DNA of 64,000 nucleotides. It comes from Aurantiacibacter poecillastricola. Lineage in GTDB: Bacteria; Pseudomonadota; Alphaproteobacteria; Sphingomonadales; Sphingomonadaceae. Location of the stretch: contig NZ_JAVAMS010000002.1 of assembly GCF_030730945.1 (NCBI RefSeq), positions 620,001 to 684,000 of the forward strand, given 5' to 3'. Shown piece after piece: positions 7,279-17,280 of this stretch. Position 1 is the stretch's first letter. The number at the start of each line of letters is the position of its first letter. The notes beneath the pieces were generated by a model. It ran no database searches and had not been told where the DNA came from. It was given only the letters and a program-made list of their open reading frames with translations. The position numbers were made by a program, and so were the translations under genes.

Positions 7279-8106
7279 ATGGCAGCACGGGCATACTGGC
7301 AGGGACAGATCAGGCTGGCGCTGGTGTCGATTCCGGTGGAAATCTACACCGCCACCAAATCATCGGCGAAGATCAGCTTCAACCAGATTCACGAGCCGAG
7401 CGGGAAGCGTATCTCCTACGAAAAGGTCGTGCCCGGTATCGGCCCGGTCGACCGCGACGACATCATCAAGGGTTACGAGGTTTCCAAGGGCGAATACGTC
7501 CTGCTCGACGAGGAGGAGATCGACGCCGTCAAGCTGGAGAGCAAGCGCACCTTGGAGCTCGTGCAATTCGTCGACGCGCACGAGATCGACCCGCTCTATT
7601 TCGAGAAACCCTATTATGTCGCGCCGAAGGACGAGCTGGCTGAGGAAGCCTTCATCGTGCTGCGCGAGGCACTGCGCAAGGCGAAGAAGGTTGCGCTAGG
7701 CCAGCTTGCCATGCGCGGCAGCGAGAAGCTCGTCGCCATCAAGCCGTGCGGCAAGGGCCTGCTGCTGGAGACCCTGCGCTATGCCGACGAGGTGCGCGAG
7801 GGGCAGTCGTTCTTTGAGGATATCGAGGAAGCGAAGCCCAAGAAGGAACTGCTCGACCTCGCTACCACGCTGATCGAACAGAAGAGCGCCCCCTTCGATG
7901 CAGGCGAGTTCGAGGACCGCTATGTCGAGGCGCTGCGAGGGCTCATCGCCAAGAAGCGCAAGGCGAAGGATGGCACCAAGGTCATCGAGGATACGGGCGA
8001 GGCCGAAGCGGGCGGTTCCAACGTGATCGACCTGATGGCCGCGCTGAAGAAGTCGGTTGACGACAAGCCTGCCAAGTCCGGGAGCAAGCGCAAGAAGTCT
8101 GCCTGA
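7279..8106 (+). CDS. ku: Non-homologous end-joining protein Ku
   Basis: A 275-residue bacterial Ku homolog. The homodimer threads onto double-strand DNA ends and recruits LigD. It shows the conserved N-terminal strand (YWQGQIRLALVSIPVEIYTA), the bridge region with FNQIHEPSGKRISYEKVV, the ELVQFVDAHEIDPLYFEKPYY block, and a Lys-rich C-terminal tail (from about residue 220) of the kind that binds DNA and LigD. It is first in a three-gene run: stop at 8106, then an MgtC-like gene at 8108, then ligD. The upstream region has only a weak stress-promoter resemblance. Confidence 0.95.
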   Translation: MAARAYWQGQIRLALVSIPVEIYTATKSSAKISFNQIHEPSGKRISYEKVVPGIGPVDRDDIIKGYEVSKGEYVLLDEEEIDAVKLESKRTLELVQFVDAHEIDPLYFEKPYYVAPKDELAEEAFIVLREALRKAKKVALGQLAMRGSEKLVAIKPCGKGLLLETLRYADEVREGQSFFEDIEEAKPKKELLDLATTLIEQKSAPFDAGEFEDRYVEALRGLIAKKRKAKDGTKVIEDTGEAEAGGSNVIDLMAALKKSVDDKPAKSGSKRKKSA

Positions 8107-8107
8107 G

Positions 8108-8608
8108 ATGATCCTCAACCCCGCCACGCCGCTCTCCACGATTTCCTTCGACCTGGTGCTGCGCCTTGGAGCCGCCACCGCCATTGGTCTTACGCTCGGG
8201 CTGGATCGCCAGTTCAGAGGTCATGCGGCAGGATTGCGGACGCATGGCATCGTGTGCCTGGCCAGTGCCGCCATGCTCGTTTCCGCCATTGCGCTGTACC
8301 ACCAGATAGGGGGCGAACGGATGGACCCGCTGCGCCTGTTCGAGGCGACGGGCGCCTTCATCGGCATCGTCGGTGCGGGCCTTGTCGTGTTCGCGCGCGG
8401 AGAGCTGCGCAATGTCACAACCGCAGTTCACCTCTGGCTGACGGCAGTCATCGGCCTCGCCTGCGGAGCGGGGCAGTGGCCCATCGTGGTAATCTGCGCA
8501 TCGATCGCCGTCGTGCTGATGGTGGTCATGGGCTATCTCGAGCGTAACGTATTGCCCAAGCCAAGGTCGAACACGAAAGATGGCGACAAGCCCCGGAGCA
8601 AGCCATGA
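8108..8608 (+). CDS. MgtC/SapB-family small membrane protein
   Basis: A 166-residue inner-membrane protein with about four helices. It matches the membrane domain of the MgtC/SapB family: LRLGAATAIGLTLGLDRQFRGHAAGLRTHGIVCLASAAMLV, then FIGIVGAGLV and LWLTAVIGLACGAGQW. The extra C-terminal cytoplasmic domain of true MgtC is absent; after the last helix there is only a short charged tail. Family roles involve magnesium limitation and virulence, but for short SapB-type members no function is settled. It lies between ku (one-base gap) and ligD (ATGA overlap) and must be co-translated with both, which is an odd place for a membrane protein. Confidence 0.85.
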   Translation: MILNPATPLSTISFDLVLRLGAATAIGLTLGLDRQFRGHAAGLRTHGIVCLASAAMLVSAIALYHQIGGERMDPLRLFEATGAFIGIVGAGLVVFARGELRNVTTAVHLWLTAVIGLACGAGQWPIVVICASIAVVLMVVMGYLERNVLPKPRSNTKDGDKPRSKP

Positions 8609-11130
8609 CGAAGAAGACAGCCGCCAGGGACCCTCTCTCCGAATACAACGCCAAGCGCGATTTCGGCGCCACGCCCGAACCCGCAGGCAAGCAGGAAAGC
8701 AGCGAGACCGGCAACGCCTTCATCGTGCAGAAGCACGACGCCACCCGGCTGCACTGGGACCTGCGCCTGGAGGTGGATGGAGTGATGAAGAGCTGGGCCG
8801 TTACCAAGGGGCCGTCGCCTGATCCCGACATCAAGCGTCTCGCCGTGCGCACGGAAGACCATCCGCTTTCCTACAACACCTTCGAGGGCACCATCCCCAA
8901 GGGCGAATACGGGGGCGGAACCGTAATGCTGTGGGACCGCGGCACGTGGGAGCCGATCGAGGGCAAGAGCGCTTCCGATCTCGAGGACGGCCACCTGCAC
9001 TTCATCCTCCACGGCGAGCGGATGCAGGGCGAATGGCTGTTGATAAGGCTGAAGAAAAAGACGGGAGAAAAGCGGGAAAACTGGCTGCTGCGCAAATTGC
9101 AGGACGATCACGCGCAAGAGGGCGACGTGCTTGTCCAGCGCGAGCTCACCAGCGTTGCCACGGGCCGCTCCATGGCGGAGATCGCAGCCGACAAGGAGGG
9201 CGAATTCTCGCTTCAGGGCAAGAAGGACGATGATTTCCTCGAACAGATGGAGAAGGCCAGCCAGCACGCAAAATCGAAGCGCAAGGCCAGGCCGAAGAAG
9301 AACGCCCCGCTGCCCAAATTCCGCAAGCCCCAGCTCGCCACGCTGGTGGACGAGGTGCCCGCCGGGAACGGCTGGATGCACGAGATAAAGTATGACGGCT
9401 ACCGTGCCCTTATCGCCGCGAAGGGCGACAAGGTGCGCGTCTATACCCGCAGCGGCAAGGACTGGACCGACAAGTTCGCGCCACTGGCAGAGAGTATCGC
9501 CGCGCTCGATTTGCCAAGCTGCCTGATCGATGGCGAGATCGTAGCTGTGGACAGCAAGGGCAATCCCGATTTCTCAACCCTGCAGTCGGTGCTCAAGCGC
9601 GGCCATGGCAGCCAGTCGAAAAGCGATGCGCTGCAATACCACGCTTTCGATCTCCTCGAACTGGGCGGCGAGGATCTCGCGAGCCTCACCAATATCGAGC
9701 GCAAGGAACGCCTCGAGGCATTGCTCGACCATGCCGAGGATCCCGTGTTCCTTGCCGACCACGTGATCGGCGCAGGTGAAAAGCTCTACCGCGCCATGTG
9801 CGACGCCGGGCAAGAGGGGATCATCTCCAAGACCGTCGACGGGCGCTATTCCGGCTCGCGCGGGAAGCGTTGGGTGAAGGTGAAGTGCACGCGGCGACAG
9901 GAATTCGTTGTGATCGGCTGGAAGAAGTCGAGCGCCAAGGGCCGGCCTTTTGCCTCCCTCCTGATGGGTCAGTTCGAAGGTGACGACCTCGTCTACAAGG
10001 GTAACGTCGGGACCGGCTACTCTGCCGACGACCTCGACGAACTCTCTGGAAAGCTCACACGCCTCGAGCGCAAGACGCCGCCTGCGGAGGTCGACAAGAC
10101 CAGCAGCCGCGGGGTGACCTGGGTGACGCCAAAGCTGGTGGCAGAAGTGGCCTTTGCCGAATTCACCGCCGACGGAAATATCCGCCACGGCAGTTATCTT
10201 GGCCTTCGCGGCGATAAGAAGGCGGAGGACGTGACGCCCGAGAAACCCTCGCAGGCGCCGAAAGAGGCGGAAGGGGTCAAGATCTCCAGCAGGGACCGCG
10301 TGATTTTCCCCGACAGCGGCCAGACCAAAGGGGAACTGGCGGATTATTACGAGGCCGTGGCCCCCATAATGCTTCCATTCGCTGCGCGGCGGCCGGTCAG
10401 CCTGGTGCGCTGTCCGCAGGGAAGGGCGAAGAAATGTTTCTTCCAGAAGCACGACAGCGGCGGGTTCGGCGATGGGGTGAAGCACGTGCCGATCAAGGAA
10501 AAGGACGGCGGCACCGAGGATTATCTCTATGTCGAGGACGCGCGCGGCCTGCTGCAATGCGTGCAGATGGGCACGATCGAATTCCATGGCTGGGGCTCTC
10601 GCAGCAGCGATGTCGAGAAACCCGACCGCATGATTTTCGACCTCGATCCGGACGAGGGGCTCGATTTCGGCGACGTCAAGACGGCCGCTCGTGACATTCG
10701 CGACAGGCTTTCCGATCTCGGCCTTGTCAGCTTCGCCATGCTTTCGGGCGGGAAAGGCGTGCACGTCGTCGTGCCGCTGCATACAGGCCACGATTGGGAC
10801 CAGCACAAGGACTTCGCAAGCCGCTTCGCCGAAGCTCTCAGCATGGCCGAGCCCGAGCGATTCACCGCCACCATGAGCAAGGCCAAGCGCAAGGGAAAGA
10901 TCTTCATCGACTGGCTGCGCAACCAGCGCGGTGCCACGGCGGTGTTGCCCTATTCCGCGAGAGCCCGCAGCGGCGCCCCCGTAGCCGCGCCCATCGCGTG
11001 GAACGAACTCAAGGAGATGGACACGGCCGCCGCCTTCTCTATCGACGACGCCAAGCGCCTTCTCGACCGGGCGCAAAGCAAGGCGCTGTCGGGGTGGGGC
11101 TTTGCCGAGCAGCGCTTACCCGACCTTTAG
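8605..11130 (+). CDS. ligD: Multifunctional ATP-dependent DNA ligase LigD
   Basis: An 841-residue repair enzyme of bacterial end joining with three domains in order. A 3'-phosphoesterase covers about residues 30-180 (HDATRLHWDLRLEVDG, YGGGTVMLWDRG). An ATP-dependent ligase covers about 230-535, with adenylated Lys262 in the motif KYDGYR and the GEIVAVD and DGRYSGSRGKRWVKVK motifs. A primase-like polymerase covers about 555-840 (catalytic acidic pair in FDLDPDEGLDF, then SGGKGVHVVVPL). With Ku it trims, fills and seals double-strand breaks. The PE-Lig-Pol order is the common proteobacterial one, and all three domains look intact. Confidence 0.96.
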   Translation: MTKKTAARDPLSEYNAKRDFGATPEPAGKQESSETGNAFIVQKHDATRLHWDLRLEVDGVMKSWAVTKGPSPDPDIKRLAVRTEDHPLSYNTFEGTIPKGEYGGGTVMLWDRGTWEPIEGKSASDLEDGHLHFILHGERMQGEWLLIRLKKKTGEKRENWLLRKLQDDHAQEGDVLVQRELTSVATGRSMAEIAADKEGEFSLQGKKDDDFLEQMEKASQHAKSKRKARPKKNAPLPKFRKPQLATLVDEVPAGNGWMHEIKYDGYRALIAAKGDKVRVYTRSGKDWTDKFAPLAESIAALDLPSCLIDGEIVAVDSKGNPDFSTLQSVLKRGHGSQSKSDALQYHAFDLLELGGEDLASLTNIERKERLEALLDHAEDPVFLADHVIGAGEKLYRAMCDAGQEGIISKTVDGRYSGSRGKRWVKVKCTRRQEFVVIGWKKSSAKGRPFASLLMGQFEGDDLVYKGNVGTGYSADDLDELSGKLTRLERKTPPAEVDKTSSRGVTWVTPKLVAEVAFAEFTADGNIRHGSYLGLRGDKKAEDVTPEKPSQAPKEAEGVKISSRDRVIFPDSGQTKGELADYYEAVAPIMLPFAARRPVSLVRCPQGRAKKCFFQKHDSGGFGDGVKHVPIKEKDGGTEDYLYVEDARGLLQCVQMGTIEFHGWGSRSSDVEKPDRMIFDLDPDEGLDFGDVKTAARDIRDRLSDLGLVSFAMLSGGKGVHVVVPLHTGHDWDQHKDFASRFAEALSMAEPERFTATMSKAKRKGKIFIDWLRNQRGATAVLPYSARARSGAPVAAPIAWNELKEMDTAAAFSIDDAKRLLDRAQSKALSGWGFAEQRLPDL

Positions 11131-12708
<1,578 letters not shown>

Positions 12709-12758
12709 TGATTGCAAGGGAATGGGTATGAACTGACCGGAGGTAACTTTCCTACGAC

Positions 12759-12795
12759 GGGGCGCGCTTATAACTGTCGGAACATATGGCGCCCC
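12759..12795 (+). terminator. Possible terminator after guaB
   Basis: GGGGCGC (12759-12765) pairs perfectly with GCGCCCC (12789-12795) across a 23-base loop and is followed by a pyrimidine-rich TTCTTCCTTC tract. The loop is long, so this is only a moderate candidate. The rest of the 227-base interval before the methyltransferase gene shows nothing recognisable. Confidence 0.35.
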
Positions 12796-12935
12796 TTCTT
12801 CCTTCGATCGCAGTCATCTGCGAAAGGTCACACATCCAGCTTTCGTTATTTCGCCAAGTACCTGTTCTTGAAAAGAAAAAACCGAAGAGCGGATTTTATG
12901 AAAAGGGGCGGTAGGCGTTCCATGATTGCAAGCCG

Positions 12936-14117
12936 ATGACCCCCGCAGCCCGCGTCCAGGCCGCCATCGAGATACTCGATCAGGTAATCGAGGCTGCACG
13001 TACAGGCGGCGCTCCGGCGGACAGGCTTGTAGCCGACTGGTTCAAGAACCACCGCTTCGCCGGATCGAAGGACAAGCGCGCCATCCGTGAGCATGTCTAC
13101 GATGCGATCCGCGCCTGCGGCCCCGTCCCGACCACGGGACGCGCGGCCATGCTGGGGCTTGCGGAGGAACAGCCGGGGCTGCGCGATCTCTTTACGGGAG
13201 AGGGCTATGGCCCTGCGCCTGTCGAGGCTGGAGAGCAGCCCGCCGAAGGCGGCGTCGCGCCCGAATGGCTGGAGGATCGGCTGATAGCCTCCGGCATCGT
13301 TCAGGAAGAAGCGGAGGCCCTGCTTGCCCGCGCACCGCTGGACGTGCGGATCAACGGCCTCAAGTGCGGAGATGCTGTCCCCGACCTGCCCGAACGCGGT
13401 GAAGACACGGTCCTTCCGGGCGCCTTGCGTTTCCCTTCCGGTACACAGGTAACGGGGTGGGAGGCCTACACGAACGGTCTGGTCGAGATACAGGACCTCG
13501 GCAGTCAGATCGCTTGCCTGGCCGTTGGCGCGCGGCCGGGCGAGACCGTGGTGGACCTGTGTGCAGGGGCGGGCGGCAAGACCCTCGCACTCGCCGCCGC
13601 GATGGCGAACGACGGCACGCTGGTGGCCGCCGATACCGACCGTCGCCGCCTCTCCGAACTCGCACCGCGGGCGGAGCGCGCGGGCGCCCCGATCGCTGCC
13701 GAAGTGCTGCTCGATCCGGGCCGCGAGGCAGAAGCGCTGGCTGCATGGCTGGGCCGGGCGGACAGGGTGCTGGTCGATGCTCCATGCTCGGGCACGGGCA
13801 CTTGGCGCCGCAATCCGGAAGCGCGCTGGCGGCTGACGCCCGCGGCTCTGGAGCGGCTCGTCACCTTGCAGGCCCACGTGCTGGATGTCGCTTCGAAGCT
13901 GGTGCGGCCAGGCGGTTCGCTGACCTATGTCACCTGCTCGCTGCTGGACGAGGAGGGGGCGGGGCAGCTCGAACGCTTCTTAGCCGCGAACCCCGACTGG
14001 TCAGTCGACACGCCCACTCTGCCGCTGGGCACGACGCGCGGAGCGGGAATTCGCCTCTCGCCATCGCGCGACGGTACGGACGGATTTTTCATCGCACGTA
14101 TAGCTAAGGCATGGTAA
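12936..14117 (+). CDS. RsmB/NOP2-type RNA (cytosine-5) methyltransferase
   Basis: A 393-residue SAM-dependent m5C methyltransferase. The N-terminal 150 residues are a variable accessory domain. The catalytic Rossmann part begins around VEIQDLGSQIA and includes the SAM motif VVDLCAGAGGKTLALA, DAPCSGTGTWRRNPE (first conserved Cys) and TYVTCSLLDEEG (catalytic Cys). RsmB modifies 16S rRNA C967, but several paralogues exist in alphaproteobacteria and the exact target cannot be told here. ATG is at 12936, 227 bases after guaB. The 3' end runs close to the downstream TPR gene. Confidence 0.88.
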   Translation: MTPAARVQAAIEILDQVIEAARTGGAPADRLVADWFKNHRFAGSKDKRAIREHVYDAIRACGPVPTTGRAAMLGLAEEQPGLRDLFTGEGYGPAPVEAGEQPAEGGVAPEWLEDRLIASGIVQEEAEALLARAPLDVRINGLKCGDAVPDLPERGEDTVLPGALRFPSGTQVTGWEAYTNGLVEIQDLGSQIACLAVGARPGETVVDLCAGAGGKTLALAAAMANDGTLVAADTDRRRLSELAPRAERAGAPIAAEVLLDPGREAEALAAWLGRADRVLVDAPCSGTGTWRRNPEARWRLTPAALERLVTLQAHVLDVASKLVRPGGSLTYVTCSLLDEEGAGQLERFLAANPDWSVDTPTLPLGTTRGAGIRLSPSRDGTDGFFIARIAKAW

Positions 14118-14176
14118 CAGACACATTCATGGGCATTTCTTCCCCATCTTACCTGTCCATGTTCAAGGAGTACGCC

Positions 14177-14674
14177 ATGCGTTTCGCACCCGTCGCCGCC
14201 GCCCTGTCGCTCGCTCTTGCGCTACAGGCCAGTATCGGGAATGCGAACGACTACGAAGTGGATCCGCGGGCACAGGCACTGGTTGCGGAGGGCCGCACCG
14301 CGCTGAACATGGGCGAGACGCAAGAGGCGATCGACGCATTCGAGGCCGCCCTTGCAGTCGATCCGGGCTACACGGCAGTCTATCTCGAGCTTGCGAACGC
14401 TGCGCGAGCGGAAAGTCTGCAAGGCAAGGCTATCCACTATTACCGGGAGGCGCAGGAGCGCGATCCGGAGAACCTCGCTGCCATCACGGGCGAGGGCGAG
14501 GCACTGGTGGAGAAAGGCGCGCTTAGCGCTGCTCGCGAGAACCTGACGCGCCTGCAGGACCTGTGCGGCGAAACCTGCATCGAGGCCGTGCAGCTTGCTG
14601 CTGCGATCGATCGTGGCCCTCCGGTGATGACGGCCGAAGTCATCTCGCCGGAAGAAGATGTCGCGAAAAACTGA
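14177..14674 (+). CDS. Exported tetratricopeptide-repeat protein
   Basis: A 165-residue protein with a signal peptide (MRFAPVAAALSLALALQASI, cut after GNA) and about two and a half TPR units in the mature part: ALVAEGRTALNMGETQEAIDAFEAALAVDPGYTAVYLELANAAR and a following pair ending near residue 125. The C-terminus holds two cysteines (DLCGETCIEAV) that could form a disulfide. ATG at 14177 is preferred over in-frame starts from 14111 because AAGGAG lies just before it and it begins the signal sequence. TPR units mediate protein contacts; the partner is unknown. It converges with rppH. Confidence 0.75.
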   Translation: MRFAPVAAALSLALALQASIGNANDYEVDPRAQALVAEGRTALNMGETQEAIDAFEAALAVDPGYTAVYLELANAARAESLQGKAIHYYREAQERDPENLAAITGEGEALVEKGALSAARENLTRLQDLCGETCIEAVQLAAAIDRGPPVMTAEVISPEEDVAKN

Positions 14675-14677
14675 GCG

Positions 14678-15160
14678 TCAGAGGTGGGGCTTGAACCCCG
14701 CGACAACCGTCTCGTAAACGCCGCGCTTGAAGGGAACGATAAGCTCGGGCAGCAAGTCCGGATCGACCCACTTCCATTCGCAGAACTCAGGGTGCTTGAA
14801 GGCCTCCAGGTCAATATCGCTATCGGTCCCGGTAAAACGGACGAGATACCACGCCTGCCGCTGGCCCTTGTACTTGCCCCCCCACAGCTTGCCGTGCAGC
14901 TCTTCGGGGAGGTCGTAATACAGCTCCTCCTCGAGCCGATGGACGATCTCGAGATGGCGGGTGGTTACGCCGGTCTCCTCGCCCAGCTCGCGGAACATGG
15001 CTTCGTCCAGGTCTTCGCCTTCGTCCACGCCGCCCTGGGGCATCTGCCACCAGTCGCCTTCCTTGTTGTCGATCCGCTTGCCTACAAAGGCCTCCCCGGC
15101 GGAGTTGATCATCATCGTGCCGACGCACGGGCGGTATTCGAGATGGTCCGGTCTGGTCAT
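14678..15160 (-). CDS. rppH: RNA pyrophosphohydrolase (Nudix)
   Basis: A 160-residue Nudix hydrolase that removes pyrophosphate from the 5' end of primary transcripts, starting RNA decay. The N-terminal YRPCVGTMM is typical of the RppH/NudH group. The Nudix box begins GGVDEGEDLDEAMFRELGEE and continues TG, with all metal-binding glutamates in place. The GKLWGGKYKGQRQAWYLVRF segment is the RppH-specific part after the box, close to bacterial and plant Ap4A hydrolase-type members. Length is normal. The gene lies three bases from the convergent TPR gene, and its upstream region faces korA. Confidence 0.93.
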   Translation of the reverse strand: MTRPDHLEYRPCVGTMMINSAGEAFVGKRIDNKEGDWWQMPQGGVDEGEDLDEAMFRELGEETGVTTRHLEIVHRLEEELYYDLPEELHGKLWGGKYKGQRQAWYLVRFTGTDSDIDLEAFKHPEFCEWKWVDPDLLPELIVPFKRGVYETVVAGFKPHL

Positions 15161-15303
15161 GCGGCAAGATCTAGGACGGTGGAGAGGCGAATGCCAGCCA
15201 TTGCCGTCGAAACAGAAAAACTTGATTGTCTCGCGCCCGATAGGAACCTAGGTCGCGCCCTTACGCTGGGGCTAGGAGCCCCTTTGCGGCAGAGAGAGTT
15301 TTG

Positions 15304-17280
15304 ATGGCTACACAGACGGCTGAAAAGCAGCCCGATACGCAGACAGCGGATTCCATGGTGGTCCGCTTCGCCGGTGACAGCGGCGACGGAATGCAGCTGA
15401 CAGGCGGACAGTTCACCCTGTCCACCGCACTGGCTGGCAACGACCTTGCGACCTTCCCCGATTTTCCGGCCGAAATCCGCGCGCCGCAGGGCACGCTGTT
15501 CGGTGTCTCGGCGTTCCAGATCAATTTCGGCAGCCGCCAGATCAACACGGCGGGCGACGCGCCGGACGTGCTGGTGGCTATGAACCCGGCGGCACTGAAA
15601 GTGAATCTCGCCTCGCTTTCGCCCGGCGGCCTGATCATCGCTGACAGCGGCGCCTTCACGCAGCGCAATCTCGACAAGGCGCATTACGAGACGAACCCGC
15701 TCGAGGACGGCAGCCTTGCCCAATACGACTTGCTGGCGTTCGACATCTCCGAGCGCACGATCGAAGCGGTGAAGGAGTTCGGCCTCGGCAACAAGGATGC
15801 GCTGCGCTCCAAGAACATGTGGACGCTGGGCCTCGCGCTGTGGATGTTCGATCGCCCGCGCGAACCGATCCATGACTGGCTGCGCGCCAAGTTCAAGTCC
15901 AAGCCCGAGATCGCGGCTGCTAACATCGCCGCGCTCGATGCGGGCCACGCTTATGGCGAGACGGCGGAACTTTCCGGCCCGCTGAAGCAGGTCGCCATGC
16001 CGCCTGTTCCTGCAGAACCGGGCCTCTACCGCACTATCACCGGGGCGGAGAGTGTTTCGCTGGGCCTCGTCGCCGGGGCGCAGCTGGCAGAGCTGCCGAT
16101 GTTCTTCGGTGGTTATCCGATCACGCCTGCGAGCGCGATCCTGCACCATCTCGCGCGCCTCAAGGAATTTGGCGTCACGACTTTCCAGGCGGAAGACGAG
16201 ATCGCCGCGATTTGCGCGTCCATCGGCGCGAGCTATGCTGGCCAGCTTGGCGTTACCAGTTCGTCCGGGCCGGGCATCGCGCTCAAGACCGAGGCGATGG
16301 GCCTTGGCATTATGGTGGAACTGCCGCTCGTCATCGTGAATTCGCAGCGCGGCGGACCCTCCACGGGCCTTCCCACCAAGACCGAGCAGAGCGATCTCTA
16401 CCAGGCCGTCTATGGCCGCAATGGCGATGCGCCCATGCCGGTCATCGCCGCGCGCAGCCCCGCCGATGCGTTCGACGTCGCCATCGAGGCCTGCCGTATC
16501 GCGACGCAGTACATGACGCCTGTCATGCTGCTGACCGACGGCTATATCGCCAATGCCGCCGAGCCCTGGAAAGTGCCGGACCCGAGCGCCTACGAACCCT
16601 TCCCGGCGCGGTTCACGGAAACCCTCCCCGAGGGCGAGACCTTCGAGCCCTATCGGCGCGATGCGAAGGGTGCGCGGCCCTGGGTAAAGCCCGGCACGCC
16701 CGGCCTCATGCACCGCGTGGGCGGGATCGAGAAGCACGAGACAACCGGCAATATCGACTATTCACCCGACAACCACCAGCGAATGACACAGCTGCGTCGC
16801 GACAAGGTGCTTGGTATCGACGTTCCCGATCAGGAAGTGGCCTGGGGCGAGGATAGCGGCGATCTCGTGGTCGTCGGCTGGGGCAGCACCTATGGACCTA
16901 TCAAGCAGGCGGTGAACCGCTGGATTGGCAAGGGCGCGAAGGTCAGCCACGTCCATGTGCGCCATATCTGGCCGCTGCCCGGGAACCTGGGCGAGTTGCT
17001 GTCCGGCTTCAAGCACGTGCTGGTGCCCGAGATGAACACCGGCCAGTTCAAGACGCTTCTGCGCGACCAGTTGCTGATCGACGCGGAAAGCCTCACCAAG
17101 ACGAGTGGCCAGCCCTTCATGATCGCCGAGTTGGAAAAGGCTATCGGCAAGTGTCTGGAAGAGCGCTGCTCGGGTGGCAGGGTGCGGGTGAATGACGACC
17201 AACTGCCCTCGCTCGAGCAAGGCCACGACGATGGCAGCCTGCGCAACGAGGTGTCCCAGCAAAGCAAGGTGACGAAATGA
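15304..17280 (+). CDS. korA: 2-oxoacid:ferredoxin oxidoreductase, fused gamma-alpha subunit
   Basis: A 658-residue subunit of a 2-oxoglutarate (or other 2-oxoacid) ferredoxin oxidoreductase, which makes acyl-CoA while reducing ferredoxin. Residues 1-200 are the gamma domain (VRFAGDSGDGMQLTGGQF, then a PPDFPAEIRAP-like segment), fused to the alpha (pyrimidine-binding) domain with FFGGYPITPASAILHHLA, QAEDEIAAICASIGAS, TSSSGPGIALKTEAMGL and RGGPSTGLPTKTEQSDL. The ATG at 15304 follows a purine-rich AGAGAGAG run. The downstream korB overlaps by four bases. This two-subunit form occurs in aerobic proteobacteria as an addition or alternative to the usual oxoglutarate dehydrogenase. Confidence 0.92.
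   Translation: MATQTAEKQPDTQTADSMVVRFAGDSGDGMQLTGGQFTLSTALAGNDLATFPDFPAEIRAPQGTLFGVSAFQINFGSRQINTAGDAPDVLVAMNPAALKVNLASLSPGGLIIADSGAFTQRNLDKAHYETNPLEDGSLAQYDLLAFDISERTIEAVKEFGLGNKDALRSKNMWTLGLALWMFDRPREPIHDWLRAKFKSKPEIAAANIAALDAGHAYGETAELSGPLKQVAMPPVPAEPGLYRTITGAESVSLGLVAGAQLAELPMFFGGYPITPASAILHHLARLKEFGVTTFQAEDEIAAICASIGASYAGQLGVTSSSGPGIALKTEAMGLGIMVELPLVIVNSQRGGPSTGLPTKTEQSDLYQAVYGRNGDAPMPVIAARSPADAFDVAIEACRIATQYMTPVMLLTDGYIANAAEPWKVPDPSAYEPFPARFTETLPEGETFEPYRRDAKGARPWVKPGTPGLMHRVGGIEKHETTGNIDYSPDNHQRMTQLRRDKVLGIDVPDQEVAWGEDSGDLVVVGWGSTYGPIKQAVNRWIGKGAKVSHVHVRHIWPLPGNLGELLSGFKHVLVPEMNTGQFKTLLRDQLLIDAESLTKTSGQPFMIAELEKAIGKCLEERCSGGRVRVNDDQLPSLEQGHDDGSLRNEVSQQSKVTK

Noticed and set aside
15243..15267. 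EcfG-like promoter before korA (GGAAC-N16-CGCT)
   Set aside because: The -10 deviates from CGTT and no stress link is known for korAB.
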